Origin: an uncultured Peptococcaceae bacterium
GTDB taxonomy: Bacteria; Bacillota; Peptococcia; Peptococcales; Peptococcaceae
Direction of reading: 5' to 3'
Assembly: GCA_947254645.1 (NCBI GenBank)
Contig: CAMYDW010000026.1
Coordinates: 1 to 17,350, forward strand
DNA: 17,350 nucleotides
Shown piece after piece: positions 6,272 through 14,666 of this stretch. Position 1 is the stretch's first letter, and each line of letters opens with the position of its first letter. The translations under genes were made by a program, and so were the position numbers. The notes under the pieces were generated by a model. The model searched no databases and had not been told where the DNA came from. It worked only from the letters and a program-made list of their open reading frames with translations.

Positions 6272-7378
6272 ATGAAAAAATATAAAAAAATTGTTGTAAA
6301 GGTTGGCACCAGTTCCTTAACACATGATAATGGGTGCATTAATTTACGATTTATTGATAGGCTATGTGCTACCTTAACCGACTTAAAAAATAGTGGGCAT
6401 GATATTATTCTAGTCACATCAGGCGCTATTGGTGTTGGTAAAAATCGACTTCAGTTTTCAAAAACAAAACTATCTATTAATGAAAAGCAAGCAATGGCTG
6501 CAATTGGCCAAGGCATTTTATTACATATATATGAAAAATCATTTTTGGAATACGGACAAATTTCAGCGCAATTGCTTTTAACAAGGGATGATTTAAACGA
6601 TAGGAAAAGATTTTTAACTGCTAGAAATACCATTATTGAACTACTTAGGTTAGGCGTTGTACCAATTATCAATGAAAATGATAGTATTGCTACAGATGAG
6701 ATAAAGTTTGGAGATAATGATACCTTAGCATCATTGGTATCTGTTTTAACAGAATCAGACTTAACTATTTTATTAACAGATGTTGATGGCCTTTATGAAG
6801 GTAATCCACAACTTTGTTCTTACACAAAAAAAATTGACGTTGTTTATCAAATCAATTCAGATATCTATGATATGGCTGGTGGTTCCTTGTCTAATGTTGG
6901 CACTGGTGGGATGAAAACAAAAATTGATGCTGCAAGCATTTCGACTAACGCAGGTATCCCTCTTGTTATTGCCTTAGGTCAGAAACCTGAAATTTTATAC
7001 GATATTGTGGAAGGGAAGACCGTAGGTACTTTATTTGAAGCAAAACCGAATATACTGCATGCACGTAAATCGTGGATTTTGTATGGCTCAAAATCAGATG
7101 GTAAGCTTGTTGTCGATATGGGTGCCGAAAATGTACTTAAAAACCAAGGTAAATCACTTTTACCTAGTGGCATTTTAAAAATTGAAGGTAATTTTGAGCG
7201 CGGATCAATGGTTGAAGTGATGAATGAAAATGGCAAAATTTTTGCAAAAGGCATTACAAATTATTCATCAGATATGTTGGAAAAAATGAAAGGCCGAAAA
7301 ACAGCTGATTTAGCAGCTTGTTTTAACTTTTTTAACGAGGATGAAGTCATCCATCGTGATAATTTAGGACTTCTTTAG
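6272..7378 (+). CDS. proB: Glutamate 5-kinase
   Basis: First enzyme of proline synthesis: it phosphorylates L-glutamate to gamma-glutamyl phosphate. The 368-aa protein has an amino-acid-kinase domain (about 5-236) with KVGTSSL at 10-16, SGAIGVG at 50-56, INENDSIA at 133-140, FGDNDTLAS at 146-154, LLTDVDGLY at 167-175 and TGGMKTK at 211-217. A C-terminal PUA domain (about 275-350) follows, as in full-length ProB. Feedback inhibition by proline is typical of the family. The ATG at 6272 gives the normal MKKYKKIVVKVG start. The in-frame TTG at 6263 is only 2 nt from the nearest AGG (6258-6260) and is unlikely. The ribosome site is weak (AGG at 11 nt), unlike its neighbours, so translation may depend on coupling with yhbY. 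Confidence 0.95.
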   Translation: MKKYKKIVVKVGTSSLTHDNGCINLRFIDRLCATLTDLKNSGHDIILVTSGAIGVGKNRLQFSKTKLSINEKQAMAAIGQGILLHIYEKSFLEYGQISAQLLLTRDDLNDRKRFLTARNTIIELLRLGVVPIINENDSIATDEIKFGDNDTLASLVSVLTESDLTILLTDVDGLYEGNPQLCSYTKKIDVVYQINSDIYDMAGGSLSNVGTGGMKTKIDAASISTNAGIPLVIALGQKPEILYDIVEGKTVGTLFEAKPNILHARKSWILYGSKSDGKLVVDMGAENVLKNQGKSLLPSGILKIEGNFERGSMVEVMNENGKIFAKGITNYSSDMLEKMKGRKTADLAACFNFFNEDEVIHRDNLGLL

Positions 7379-7391
7379 GAGGCTTTTTAAA

Positions 7392-8633
7392 ATGAATTTA
7401 AAAGAACTTTGTGGTAAAAGTAAGGAAGCAGCTCTTGAAATAGAGTCTCTGTCAACTCAATTAAAAAATGAAGTCTTACGGTCAATGGCAGAGCATTTGA
7501 GAAAAAATGTTACGCACATTCTTGCTGCAAATGAAATTGATATGATAAAAGCCAAAGAAAAAGGCATGAGTGAGGGATTGCTAGACCGCTTATATCTTGA
7601 TGAATCACGAGTAGAGAGCATTGCTCAAGGTTTAGAACAAGTTTCTAACTTAGAAGATCCAATTGGAAAAATATCATCTTTTCAAAAAAATAATAATGGT
7701 CTTCAAATCGGAAAAATGTCTGTTCCAATAGGTGTTATTGCGATGATTTATGAAGGTCGACCTAATGTTACAATTGATGCGGCTGGACTTTGTTTGAAAA
7801 GTAGCAATGCTGTTGTTTTAAGAGGGAGTGCCTCTTGTATTAATACAAATATTTGTACTGTGAAGCTCTTACAAGATGTTTTGAGACAATATGAAATCAA
7901 TGAGGCAGCGATTCAGTTAATTGAAGATATAAGCCATGAAAGCGTAAAAGAGTTATTAACACTTAATGAATATATAGATTTGGCAATTCCACGTGGCGGT
8001 GCCAACCTTATTAATATGGTAGTGAAAAATGCTACTGTACCTGTTATTGAAACTGGCACAGGAAATTGTCATATTTTTATCGATGATAGTGCTAATATTG
8101 ACATGGCAGTGGATATTTTGTTAAATGGTAAAACTCAGCGAGTCGGTGTTTGTAATGCATTGGAGTCTATGGTATTAACAGAGTCTGTGGCAGATGCTTT
8201 TTTAGAGAAAGCGGTATCAGCATTACAAGAAAAAAATGTAGAAATCATGGGTTGTCCAAAAACATTAAAAAAATTTAATTTAACACCGGCAACAGAAAAT
8301 GATTACTACCAAGAATATGGTGATTATAAGATTTCATGCAAAATAGTTTCAGATATCCATGAAGCAATTGCTCATATTAATAAGTATAGTACAGGACACT
8401 CAGAATGTATTGTCACGGAAAATTATCAACATGCGATGTTTTTTCTGAGAAATATTCATTCAGCATGTGTTTATGTAAATGCTTCTACACGTTTTAGCGA
8501 TGGAAATGAATTTGGCTTTGGTGCGGAGATTGGTATTAGTACGCAAAAAATACATGCACGTGGTCCTATGGGATTGGAAGCGCTTACCAGTTATAAATAC
8601 ATCATCCTAGGAAATGGACAAATTCGTTCATGA
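7392..8633 (+). CDS. proA: Gamma-glutamyl phosphate reductase (glutamate-5-semialdehyde dehydrogenase)
   Basis: Second step of proline synthesis: NADPH-dependent reduction of gamma-glutamyl phosphate to glutamate 5-semialdehyde. The 413-aa protein belongs to the aldehyde dehydrogenase superfamily. The catalytic cysteine is C254 in QRVGVCNALES. Other family motifs are MIYEGRPNVTIDAAGLCLKS (118-137), IPRGGANLI (199-207), VIETGTGNCH (218-227) and the C-terminal GFGAEIGISTQKIHARGPMG. AGGAGG (7377-7382) overlaps the proB stop codon and is 9 nt before the ATG. The ProB-ProA pair feeds the unstable phosphate intermediate directly onward. proC is not in the window. Confidence 0.96.
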   Translation: MNLKELCGKSKEAALEIESLSTQLKNEVLRSMAEHLRKNVTHILAANEIDMIKAKEKGMSEGLLDRLYLDESRVESIAQGLEQVSNLEDPIGKISSFQKNNNGLQIGKMSVPIGVIAMIYEGRPNVTIDAAGLCLKSSNAVVLRGSASCINTNICTVKLLQDVLRQYEINEAAIQLIEDISHESVKELLTLNEYIDLAIPRGGANLINMVVKNATVPVIETGTGNCHIFIDDSANIDMAVDILLNGKTQRVGVCNALESMVLTESVADAFLEKAVSALQEKNVEIMGCPKTLKKFNLTPATENDYYQEYGDYKISCKIVSDIHEAIAHINKYSTGHSECIVTENYQHAMFFLRNIHSACVYVNASTRFSDGNEFGFGAEIGISTQKIHARGPMGLEALTSYKYIILGNGQIRS

Positions 8634-9232
8634 AGATTGGACTCTTTGGTGGTACTTTTAACCCAGTACATTTAGGTCATGTCGATATGATTCATCAAAC
8701 CATCAAAAGAATAGCTCTAGATAAAGTGTTTTTTATTCCAGCGTATATACCACCACACAAACAAAATCAAACATTAGCATCTTTCGAGCATCGTGTTAAT
8801 ATGTTGAAGTTGGCAATTCATTCAGAAAAAAACTGTGAAGTTTCCGACTATGAGAAACAGAATGAGGGACCCTCATATACAATCCTTACAGTAGAATTTT
8901 TTGAAAAAACTTTTCCAAATGATGAAATTTTTTATATCATGGGAAGTGATTCTTTTGAACATATTGAAAGCTGGTATCATTGGTGGGAATTGCTAAAAAT
9001 GTGTCATTTTATTATTATTGATAGACAAGAAGGCTCTTTTTCTATCAATGAGAATGTTCAAAGAATTTTAAATGAAAGCATATATCAATGCATTCATTTA
9101 CCTTTAAAAACTATGCCCATATCTTCCACGATGATTAGAAATCAAATAAAAAAACAACTATTATTACCAGATATGCTATCTGATAAAGTCTATAATTATA
9201 TTTTGCAAAATAAATTATATATGGGAGACTAA
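8630..9232 (+). CDS. nadD: Nicotinate-nucleotide adenylyltransferase
   Basis: Adenylates nicotinate mononucleotide to deamido-NAD in NAD synthesis. The 200-aa nucleotidyltransferase has the N-terminal GGTFNPVHLGH motif (7-17, catalytic H14 and H17), PAYIPPHK in the first third, MGSDSFEHIESWYHWWEL in the middle and ISSTMIR at 164-170. All are diagnostic of bacterial NadD. The ATG overlaps the proA stop by 4 bp (ATGA), so translation is coupled. yqeK follows directly, the usual nadD-yqeK-rsfS order of Firmicutes. Confidence 0.95.
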   Translation: MKIGLFGGTFNPVHLGHVDMIHQTIKRIALDKVFFIPAYIPPHKQNQTLASFEHRVNMLKLAIHSEKNCEVSDYEKQNEGPSYTILTVEFFEKTFPNDEIFYIMGSDSFEHIESWYHWWELLKMCHFIIIDRQEGSFSINENVQRILNESIYQCIHLPLKTMPISSTMIRNQIKKQLLLPDMLSDKVYNYILQNKLYMGD

Positions 9233-9234
9233 TG

Positions 9235-9804
9235 ATGTCATATGAAGAAATAGTTGCAGCACAACTATCAGAAAAACGTTTTCAACACAGTCTACGAGTT
9301 GCACAGGTTGCTCGCAAACTGGCAGATGTTCATGATGTTGATAGCAGAAAGGCTTATCATGCCGGTGTGTTACATGATTATTGTAAAGAATATAGCAAAG
9401 AGAAATTAATCAAATATGCAGTTGATCATCGACTCATATCCGATATTTTAGAATTACATATGTTACAAACACTTCACGGCCCGGTTGCAGCAGAAGTTTT
9501 GAAAGAGGAAGATTTAGTCTCTGATCAATCGATATTACAGGCTATTAAATATCACACAACAGGTCATCCAGAAATGGATATATTGGCAAAAATTATTTTT
9601 ATTGCGGATTATATTGAACCAGATAGAAAAACACCAAATATTGATTTTATTGAACGCGTAGCCTATCGAAATCTAGACGAGGCATTGCTACTCATTATTA
9701 ATCAAACGATGTCTTATTTGCAATCAAAAAATTCATTTATTCACCCAAATATGTTATATTTAAGGAATAAACTACTGTATCTAGAAAGGAAAATATATGA
9801 ATAA
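9235..9804 (+). CDS. yqeK: YqeK family HD-domain diadenosine tetraphosphatase
   Basis: Symmetrical bis(5'-nucleosyl)-tetraphosphatase: members of this family hydrolyse Ap4A and related alarmones to two ADP using a metal centre. The 189-aa protein shows the HD metal ligands H18 (QHSLRVAQVA), H47-D48 (GVLHDYCKE), H81 (HGPVAAEVL), H107 (IKYHTTGHP) and D125 (IADYIEPDRK). The ATG at 9235 has GGGAG (9223-9227) 7 nt upstream. The adjoining ATG at 9232, which overlaps the nadD stop, is a possible alternative one codon longer. Its 3' end overlaps rsfS by 8 bp. Confidence 0.93.
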   Translation: MSYEEIVAAQLSEKRFQHSLRVAQVARKLADVHDVDSRKAYHAGVLHDYCKEYSKEKLIKYAVDHRLISDILELHMLQTLHGPVAAEVLKEEDLVSDQSILQAIKYHTTGHPEMDILAKIIFIADYIEPDRKTPNIDFIERVAYRNLDEALLLIINQTMSYLQSKNSFIHPNMLYLRNKLLYLERKIYE

Positions 9805-10153
9805 TATTTTTGAGGAAATCGTTAAAGTATTGGATTTTAATAAATGTGAAAATATTGTTGCGTTAGATGTGAGAGGGAAGACTTATCTTGCAGATACTTT
9901 TATTATCGCAACAATTTTAAATAAACCCCATGCGGAGGCTATTTGTAAAAAAGTAGAAGAAGTTATTGATGCATCACAAAAAGCAGATGAAAATTATTTC
10001 CATGTTGAAGGAAGAAAAGAAGGGGAATGGGTTTTAATTGATACAGGAGATATCATTATTCATCTTTTCCAACCAAATATTCGTACATTCTACAATTTAG
10101 AGAGCTTATGGGGCGATGCACAAGAATTAGAAATTTCCCATTTGCTTGTTTAA
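9797..10153 (+). CDS. rsfS: Ribosomal silencing factor RsfS
   Basis: Binds ribosomal protein uL14 and blocks subunit joining when nutrients are scarce. The 118-aa protein has the family pattern ADTFIIATILNKPHAEAI, then HVEGRKEGEWVLIDTGDIII and HLFQPNIRTFYNLESLWGDA, at the usual spacing. The ATG lies inside the end of yqeK, with AGAAAGGA just upstream, so the two are coupled. Together with YhbY this places two ribosome-maturation factors in one operon with growth-linked metabolic genes. Length is normal. Confidence 0.95.
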   Translation: MNNIFEEIVKVLDFNKCENIVALDVRGKTYLADTFIIATILNKPHAEAICKKVEEVIDASQKADENYFHVEGRKEGEWVLIDTGDIIIHLFQPNIRTFYNLESLWGDAQELEISHLLV

Positions 10154-10159
10154 TTGTGG

Positions 10160-10166
10160 AAGGAGG
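10160..10166 (+). promoter_or_regulatory. Ribosome-binding site that fixes a TTG start for murI
   Basis: AAGGAGG lies 9 nt before TTG at 10176. There is no in-frame ATG near it, and translation from the TTG gives exactly the conserved MurI N-terminus. The upstream in-frame TTG at 10146 lies inside rsfS. Confidence 0.85.
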
Positions 10167-10175
10167 TTCTTCTCT

Positions 10176-10976
10176 TTGAAAATTGGTGTCTTCGATTCGG
10201 GTATTGGTGGTATAACGGTTCTAGAAAAAGCCATAGAAATGTTACCCTCTGAAGACTTTATTTTTTATGCGGATACAGCGCATGTACCCTATGGCACAAA
10301 GTCGGAAGAGGAAATCAGGTGCTATCTCGATGAGGTAGTATCATTTATGTTAGCACATAATGTGGAAATTCTTGTGCTGGCTTGCAATACAGCTACCAGT
10401 GCAGCTGTGACATATTTACGTAATAAATATGACTTGGAAATTCTTGGTATGGAGCCAGCAGTGAAGGTTGCGAAGGAATCCTTAAAAGAAAATAAGCAAG
10501 ATTTAATTATTGTTTCAGCCACTGATCTAACCCTTCGCTTGCAGAAACTAGAAAATTTGATTCATCGTTTAGAAGTAGATGAACATGTTATGCCATTATC
10601 TCTGCAACAATTAGTAAATTTTGCAGAAAATGGCTTATTTGATGGTAAAGAAATTGCAAAATACATTCAGTCTGCTTTTAAAGATGTAGAGTTGAAGCGT
10701 GTATGTGCAGTCGTTCTAGGCTGCACACATTTTACCTATTATAAAAGTTTTATCTGTAATTACCTAAAAACTCAAACTGGACGAGAGATTCCAGTTGTTG
10801 ATGGCAATGAAGGAACTGTTCAAAATTTAGTTAATAAAGTAAAAGAAAGAATGAATCCTGATTTATCAAGTAAAAAGCAAGTGATTCAATTTTTCGAAAG
10901 TGGAAAATTAGTCAATAGTAAAAAATATTTAGATTTATTAGCGTTGGCACATAAGGAAAATTCAAGGGGATGTTAG
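10176..10976 (+). CDS. murI: Glutamate racemase
   Basis: Converts L-glutamate to the D-glutamate used in peptidoglycan stem peptides, without a cofactor. From the TTG start the protein is 266 aa and begins MKIGVFDSGIGG. D7 is in the DSGIGG motif. The two catalytic cysteines are C70 in LACNTATSA and C183 in LGCTHF; YADTAHVPYGTKS is at 31-43. All active-site motifs are present. The stretch after residue 110 (IIVSATDLTLRLQK) differs from the IGT-type strand of classical MurI and suggests a divergent Firmicute branch. The start is set by AAGGAGG at 10160-10166. The next gene begins one base after the stop. D-Glu supply fits the adjacent dapL and ftsEX cell-wall genes. Confidence 0.9.
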   Translation: MKIGVFDSGIGGITVLEKAIEMLPSEDFIFYADTAHVPYGTKSEEEIRCYLDEVVSFMLAHNVEILVLACNTATSAAVTYLRNKYDLEILGMEPAVKVAKESLKENKQDLIIVSATDLTLRLQKLENLIHRLEVDEHVMPLSLQQLVNFAENGLFDGKEIAKYIQSAFKDVELKRVCAVVLGCTHFTYYKSFICNYLKTQTGREIPVVDGNEGTVQNLVNKVKERMNPDLSSKKQVIQFFESGKLVNSKKYLDLLALAHKENSRGC

Positions 10977-10977
10977 C

Positions 10978-11871
10978 TTGAAAAAAGCACTGTTTATCGT
11001 TAATCCTAATGCTGGAAAAATGATAATGAAAGATCATTTATTGAATATCTTAAGTAAATTTAATGCTGAAAAATATCATACGACGGTTCATATTACACAA
11101 GAAGCAAATGATGCAACGGACTATATTATGAATTATGGAACAGGATATGATTTAATTGTTTCTTGTGGAGGGGACGGCACCTTTAATGAAGTCCTCCGAG
11201 GTATTTATACTTCTGAAAAGGAGTTTGCACCTATAGCATGTATTCCAGCAGGAACAGTAAATGATTTTGCACATTCATTAGGTATGTCTAATGATGTTAT
11301 GAAATCAGCAGAAGATATTTTAACTGCATCTATTCATGATTATGATTTTGGTATATTTAATGACCAGATATTTAGTTATGTGGCCGCAGCGGGTGCTTTT
11401 ACAGAAGTTTCATATTCAACACCACAATATCTAAAAAATTTATTTGGTAAATTTGCTTATTATTTTGAAGGTGCTCGTAAACTTGCGGATATTGGGCAAT
11501 CTTTTGACTTGAAAATTCAAATTGATGACGAAATCATTGAAGGCAATTTTGTTTTCATTGCAGTCTCAAATACAAAATCTATCGGCGGTATTTTGCAATT
11601 TAATGAGTCAAAAGACGTTTTAACAGACGGATTGTTTGAATTATTACTTATTAGAGCACCACAAAATCCAAAAGATCTTCAAAAACTTATGTATGCTTTT
11701 AGAGTACATGTTTATGATAATGACTGTATACAATGCTTACGGGGTAAATCATTCAAGATTACTTCAAAAAAACCATTGCCGTGGACATTAGATGGAGAAT
11801 ATGCTGGTGTTTTTGAACAAACTACGATAAAATTATCAGAAAAAAATATTCGCTTACAATATCCCGGGTAA
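10978..11871 (+). CDS. YegS/BmrU/diacylglycerol-kinase-family lipid kinase
   Basis: A 297-aa soluble lipid kinase of the DAGK catalytic-domain family. Family members phosphorylate diacylglycerol, undecaprenol-like or other membrane lipids with ATP. NPNAGK at 9-14, the nucleotide loop GGDGTFNE at 64-71 and PAGTVNDFA at 90-98 are clear. The C-terminal half has the usual beta-sandwich with LDGEYAG near the end. The start is TTG at 10978, one base after the murI stop, with AAGGGG (10964-10969) 8 nt upstream. It is the second TTG start in a row. Its position between murI and dapL suggests lipid recycling linked to envelope growth, but the substrate cannot be read from the sequence. Confidence 0.88.
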   Translation: MKKALFIVNPNAGKMIMKDHLLNILSKFNAEKYHTTVHITQEANDATDYIMNYGTGYDLIVSCGGDGTFNEVLRGIYTSEKEFAPIACIPAGTVNDFAHSLGMSNDVMKSAEDILTASIHDYDFGIFNDQIFSYVAAAGAFTEVSYSTPQYLKNLFGKFAYYFEGARKLADIGQSFDLKIQIDDEIIEGNFVFIAVSNTKSIGGILQFNESKDVLTDGLFELLLIRAPQNPKDLQKLMYAFRVHVYDNDCIQCLRGKSFKITSKKPLPWTLDGEYAGVFEQTTIKLSEKNIRLQYPG

Positions 11872-11890
11872 AAGAAAGTAGGAATTAAAC

Positions 11891-13078
11891 ATGATTAACA
11901 AAAATTATCTTGACTTACAAAACAATTACTTATTCTCTACTGTTAGTGCAAAAGTTTCAAAATTTACAACTGAAAATTCAACTGCTGATGTTATTAAGTT
12001 AGGTATTGGTGATGTCACTAAACCACTAGCAAAGGTTGTTATTGATAGCCTTCACAAAGCTGTCGATGAAATGAGTAAAAGTGAAACTTTTATGGGTTAT
12101 GGTCCAGAACAAGGGTATGGCTTTTTAAGAGATGCATTATCTGACTATTATGCTAAACTTGGTGGCAGTATTTCTTCTGATGAAATTTTTGTAAGTGATG
12201 GTGCCAAGACAGATATTGCTTGCATTTTAGACATTTTTTCTAAAGATTGTCACGTTGTAATACCGGATCCAGTCTATCCCGTATATCTTGATACTAATAT
12301 CATGGATGGTAGAAAAGTTAGCTTTTTAAATGCCAATGAATCAAACAATTTTCTTCCAATGCCTAAGGATTTAATGACTAATGATGCTGTAGATATTATT
12401 TATTTATGCTCTCCAAATAACCCGACAGGTGCATGTTATTCAAAGGATCAATTAACAGAATGGGTTCAATTTGCTCAGAAACAAAATGCTGTTATCTTAT
12501 TTGACAGTGCTTATGAAATCTTTATTCAAGATGAAAACTTACCACGCACAATTTATTGTATTCCGGAAGCAAAATTTTGTGCAATCGAAATTGCTTCCTT
12601 AAGTAAAACAGCTGGTTTTACTGGAACCAGATGTAGTTATACTGTTGTTCCAAATGAACTCGTTCGTGATAACCAATCCTTGAGAGATATGTGGTTTAGA
12701 CGTCAATCCACAAAATTTAATGGCGTGCCATATATTGTTCAAAAAGCAGCAGCGGCAGTTTTCACTGAAGAAGGTTACGCTGAAATTATGGAAAATATAG
12801 ATGCATATCGTCAAAATGCAAAAATTATTACTGATACTTTAGATAATTTAGGTATTTATTATACTGGGGGACATCATTCTCCTTATGTGTGGTTAAAATG
12901 CCCAAATAATATGTCATCTTGGGAATTTTTCGATTTGTTATTGGAAAAAGCTTTTGTTGTCGGAACGCCAGGCGAAGGTTTTGGTAATAATGGGAAAGGG
13001 TTCTTTAGATTAACTGCTTTTAATACAGAAGAAAGAACACGAGAAGCAATGGAAAGATTGAAAAATATTCTTTCATAA
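11891..13078 (+). CDS. dapL: LL-diaminopimelate aminotransferase
   Basis: A PLP-dependent class I/II aminotransferase that turns tetrahydrodipicolinate into LL-diaminopimelate in one step, by-passing the succinyl or acetyl branches of lysine synthesis. The 395-aa protein has LGIGDVTKPL at 37-46, GYGPEQGYGFLRDAL at 69-83, SPNNPTG at 174-180 and the Schiff-base lysine K239 in SLSKTAGFTGTR, all typical of DapL. GTAGGA lies 7 nt before the ATG. The product serves both lysine and peptidoglycan, which fits murI upstream and ftsEX downstream. DapL occurs in chlamydiae, cyanobacteria, plants and various anaerobes. Confidence 0.95.
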   Translation: MINKNYLDLQNNYLFSTVSAKVSKFTTENSTADVIKLGIGDVTKPLAKVVIDSLHKAVDEMSKSETFMGYGPEQGYGFLRDALSDYYAKLGGSISSDEIFVSDGAKTDIACILDIFSKDCHVVIPDPVYPVYLDTNIMDGRKVSFLNANESNNFLPMPKDLMTNDAVDIIYLCSPNNPTGACYSKDQLTEWVQFAQKQNAVILFDSAYEIFIQDENLPRTIYCIPEAKFCAIEIASLSKTAGFTGTRCSYTVVPNELVRDNQSLRDMWFRRQSTKFNGVPYIVQKAAAAVFTEEGYAEIMENIDAYRQNAKIITDTLDNLGIYYTGGHHSPYVWLKCPNNMSSWEFFDLLLEKAFVVGTPGEGFGNNGKGFFRLTAFNTEERTREAMERLKNILS

Positions 13079-13092
13079 ATTGGAGTGAATAG

Positions 13093-13110
13093 ATGAATGA
13101 TTCAATTTAA
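13093..13110 (+). CDS. Possible 5-codon minicistron overlapping the ftsE start
   Basis: ATG at 13093 encodes MNDSI then TAA at 13108-13110. GGAG (13082-13085) lies 7 nt from this ATG but 11 nt from the ftsE ATG at 13097, so ribosomes may load at the minicistron first. It could tune ftsE translation or may be accidental. Confidence 0.25.
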   Translation: MNDSI

Positions 13111-13789
13111 GAATGCAGGACATATATTTAAAAATGGAACAGTAGGTTTAAAAAATATCAGTTTGACAATTGATGCAGGAGAATTTGCCTATATTGTTGG
13201 CGAAAGTGGAGCAGGCAAGTCAACTTTTTCGAAGATTCTTTTACGAGAACTCAGAACCAGCACTGGTGAGGTATTTGTTGATAATATCAATATTGGTAAG
13301 ATTAAGAAAAGACAATTACCTTATTATAGACGTAAAATTGGATTTGTTTTTCAGAATTTTAGATTGCTAGCTGATCGTTCTGCTTATGAAAATGTTGCAT
13401 TTGCATGTGAATGTATTGGTTTGCCCAAAAATGAAGTTGCTAAGAGGACCAATGCTGCACTTGAATTTGTTAATCTTTTTGATAGGGCCAAACATTTCCC
13501 AAAAGAACTATCTGGGGGAGAGCAACAACGTGTGGCAATTGCTCGTGCAATTGTTAATCACCCACAAATCATCATTGCTGATGAACCAACAGGAAATTTA
13601 GACCCAAATTATGCTGAAGAAATATTGAAAATCTTTGAAGAAATCAATGCGACCGGGACAACTGTCATCATGGCAACCCATGACGAAGTATTGGTTGAAA
13701 AGTATCCACATCGTGTTATTACGTTATTGAATGGAGAGGTCGTTCGGGATTGTCAAATAGGAGGATATTGTCTAGATGTTTCTAACTAA
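13097..13789 (+). CDS. ftsE: Cell division ATP-binding protein FtsE
   Basis: The ABC ATPase that, with FtsX, drives periplasmic peptidoglycan hydrolase activation during division or elongation. The 230-aa protein has Walker A GESGAGKS at 35-42, Q-loop Q86 in VFQNFRLL, signature LSGGEQQR at 138-145, Walker B IIIADE with E163, and switch H195 in ATHDE. The FtsE-type VFQNFRLLADRSAYENVAFA (84-103) separates it from other ABC ATPases. The ATG at 13097 gives the conserved MIQFKNA start, but it is poorly spaced from GGAG and overlapped by the 5-codon reading frame at 13093. Its 3' end overlaps ftsX by 14 bp. Confidence 0.94.
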   Translation: MIQFKNAGHIFKNGTVGLKNISLTIDAGEFAYIVGESGAGKSTFSKILLRELRTSTGEVFVDNINIGKIKKRQLPYYRRKIGFVFQNFRLLADRSAYENVAFACECIGLPKNEVAKRTNAALEFVNLFDRAKHFPKELSGGEQQRVAIARAIVNHPQIIIADEPTGNLDPNYAEEILKIFEEINATGTTVIMATHDEVLVEKYPHRVITLLNGEVVRDCQIGGYCLDVSN

Positions 13790-14666
13790 ATTAAAATATG
13801 CTGTTAGAGATAGTATTCGCTCTATTACTCGACATAAAGTTCTTTCTATCCTAACAGTTCTAACTATTGCAATTACACTAACTGTACTGAGTATGACATC
13901 TTTAATTGCTCTTAATAGCTATAATGCTTCACAGAGTGTTGAGGATCAATTGAGAATCATTGCTTTTCTAAAACAACCATCAAATAGTTCTCAGGTTGGA
14001 GAACTTGAAAAAAATCTGAAGAACATGAAGCATGTAGCAGATGTTCAATATATAAGCAAAGAAGATGCTTTAAAATCTTTAGACAATGAATTTAAAAATA
14101 CAGACATGGATTTAAAACAATCTCTAGAGGGCAACAATCCTCTGCCAGATTCTTTTCAATTAACTGTAGATCAGGCTGAAAATATTGAAACTGTGGCTAA
14201 CGAATTAAGTAAGCATCCATCAGTTGATACTGTTAAATATGGTCAAGATATTGTTCATAATGTTTTGAAATTCAATCATTCGGCTACTATTGTTGGCGGA
14301 ATTATTGTAGTAACAATGATTTTAGCCACCTTATTTTTGATTAATATTACTATTCAGCTCACTGTCGCTAATAGACATGCTGAAATACAAATTATGAAGT
14401 TGGTAGGAGCTAAGAACAATTTTATTCGTTTTCCGTTCTTTTTAGAAGGGATGATACTTGGCTTATTGGGTTCATTAATTGCAGGTGTATTTGTGTTTTG
14501 GGGATATGAACGAATATACGCGTATATTTACGCAAATATTCCTTTTTTACCATTATTTAATAATGACTATATGATGGAATTTTTGATTTTTTCTAATGTT
14601 CTTTTGGGCATCGTTTTAGGTGCAATAGGAAGTATTTTAGCTGTAAGAAAGCATTTAAAAATATAA
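13776..14666 (+). CDS. ftsX: Cell division protein FtsX (permease-like)
   Basis: The membrane partner of FtsE that transmits ATPase motion to extracytoplasmic murein hydrolases or their activators. The 296-aa protein has a cytoplasmic N-terminus (LKYAVRDSIRSITRH), TM1 about 22-46, a large extracellular domain about 47-168, then TM2 170-195, TM3 219-243 and TM4 268-290. The cytoplasmic loop ANRHAEIQIMKLVGA after TM2 is highly characteristic. AGGAGG (13759-13764) lies within the ftsE end, 11 nt before the ATG. It is the last gene of the long run and is followed at once by a hairpin. The likely effector is a coiled-coil M23 protein such as the one encoded at 4713-5897. Confidence 0.94.
   Translation: MFLTKLKYAVRDSIRSITRHKVLSILTVLTIAITLTVLSMTSLIALNSYNASQSVEDQLRIIAFLKQPSNSSQVGELEKNLKNMKHVADVQYISKEDALKSLDNEFKNTDMDLKQSLEGNNPLPDSFQLTVDQAENIETVANELSKHPSVDTVKYGQDIVHNVLKFNHSATIVGGIIVVTMILATLFLINITIQLTVANRHAEIQIMKLVGAKNNFIRFPFFLEGMILGLLGSLIAGVFVFWGYERIYAYIYANIPFLPLFNNDYMMEFLIFSNVLLGIVLGAIGSILAVRKHLKI

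Noticed and set aside
6979..7254. 91-codon minus-strand open frame in the proB PUA region
   Set aside because: It is antisense to a conserved domain, and its composition follows the complementary codons.
13170..13601. Two plus-strand open frames inside ftsE
   Set aside because: They are alternative-frame readings of the Walker and signature region. No ribosome site was noted for either.
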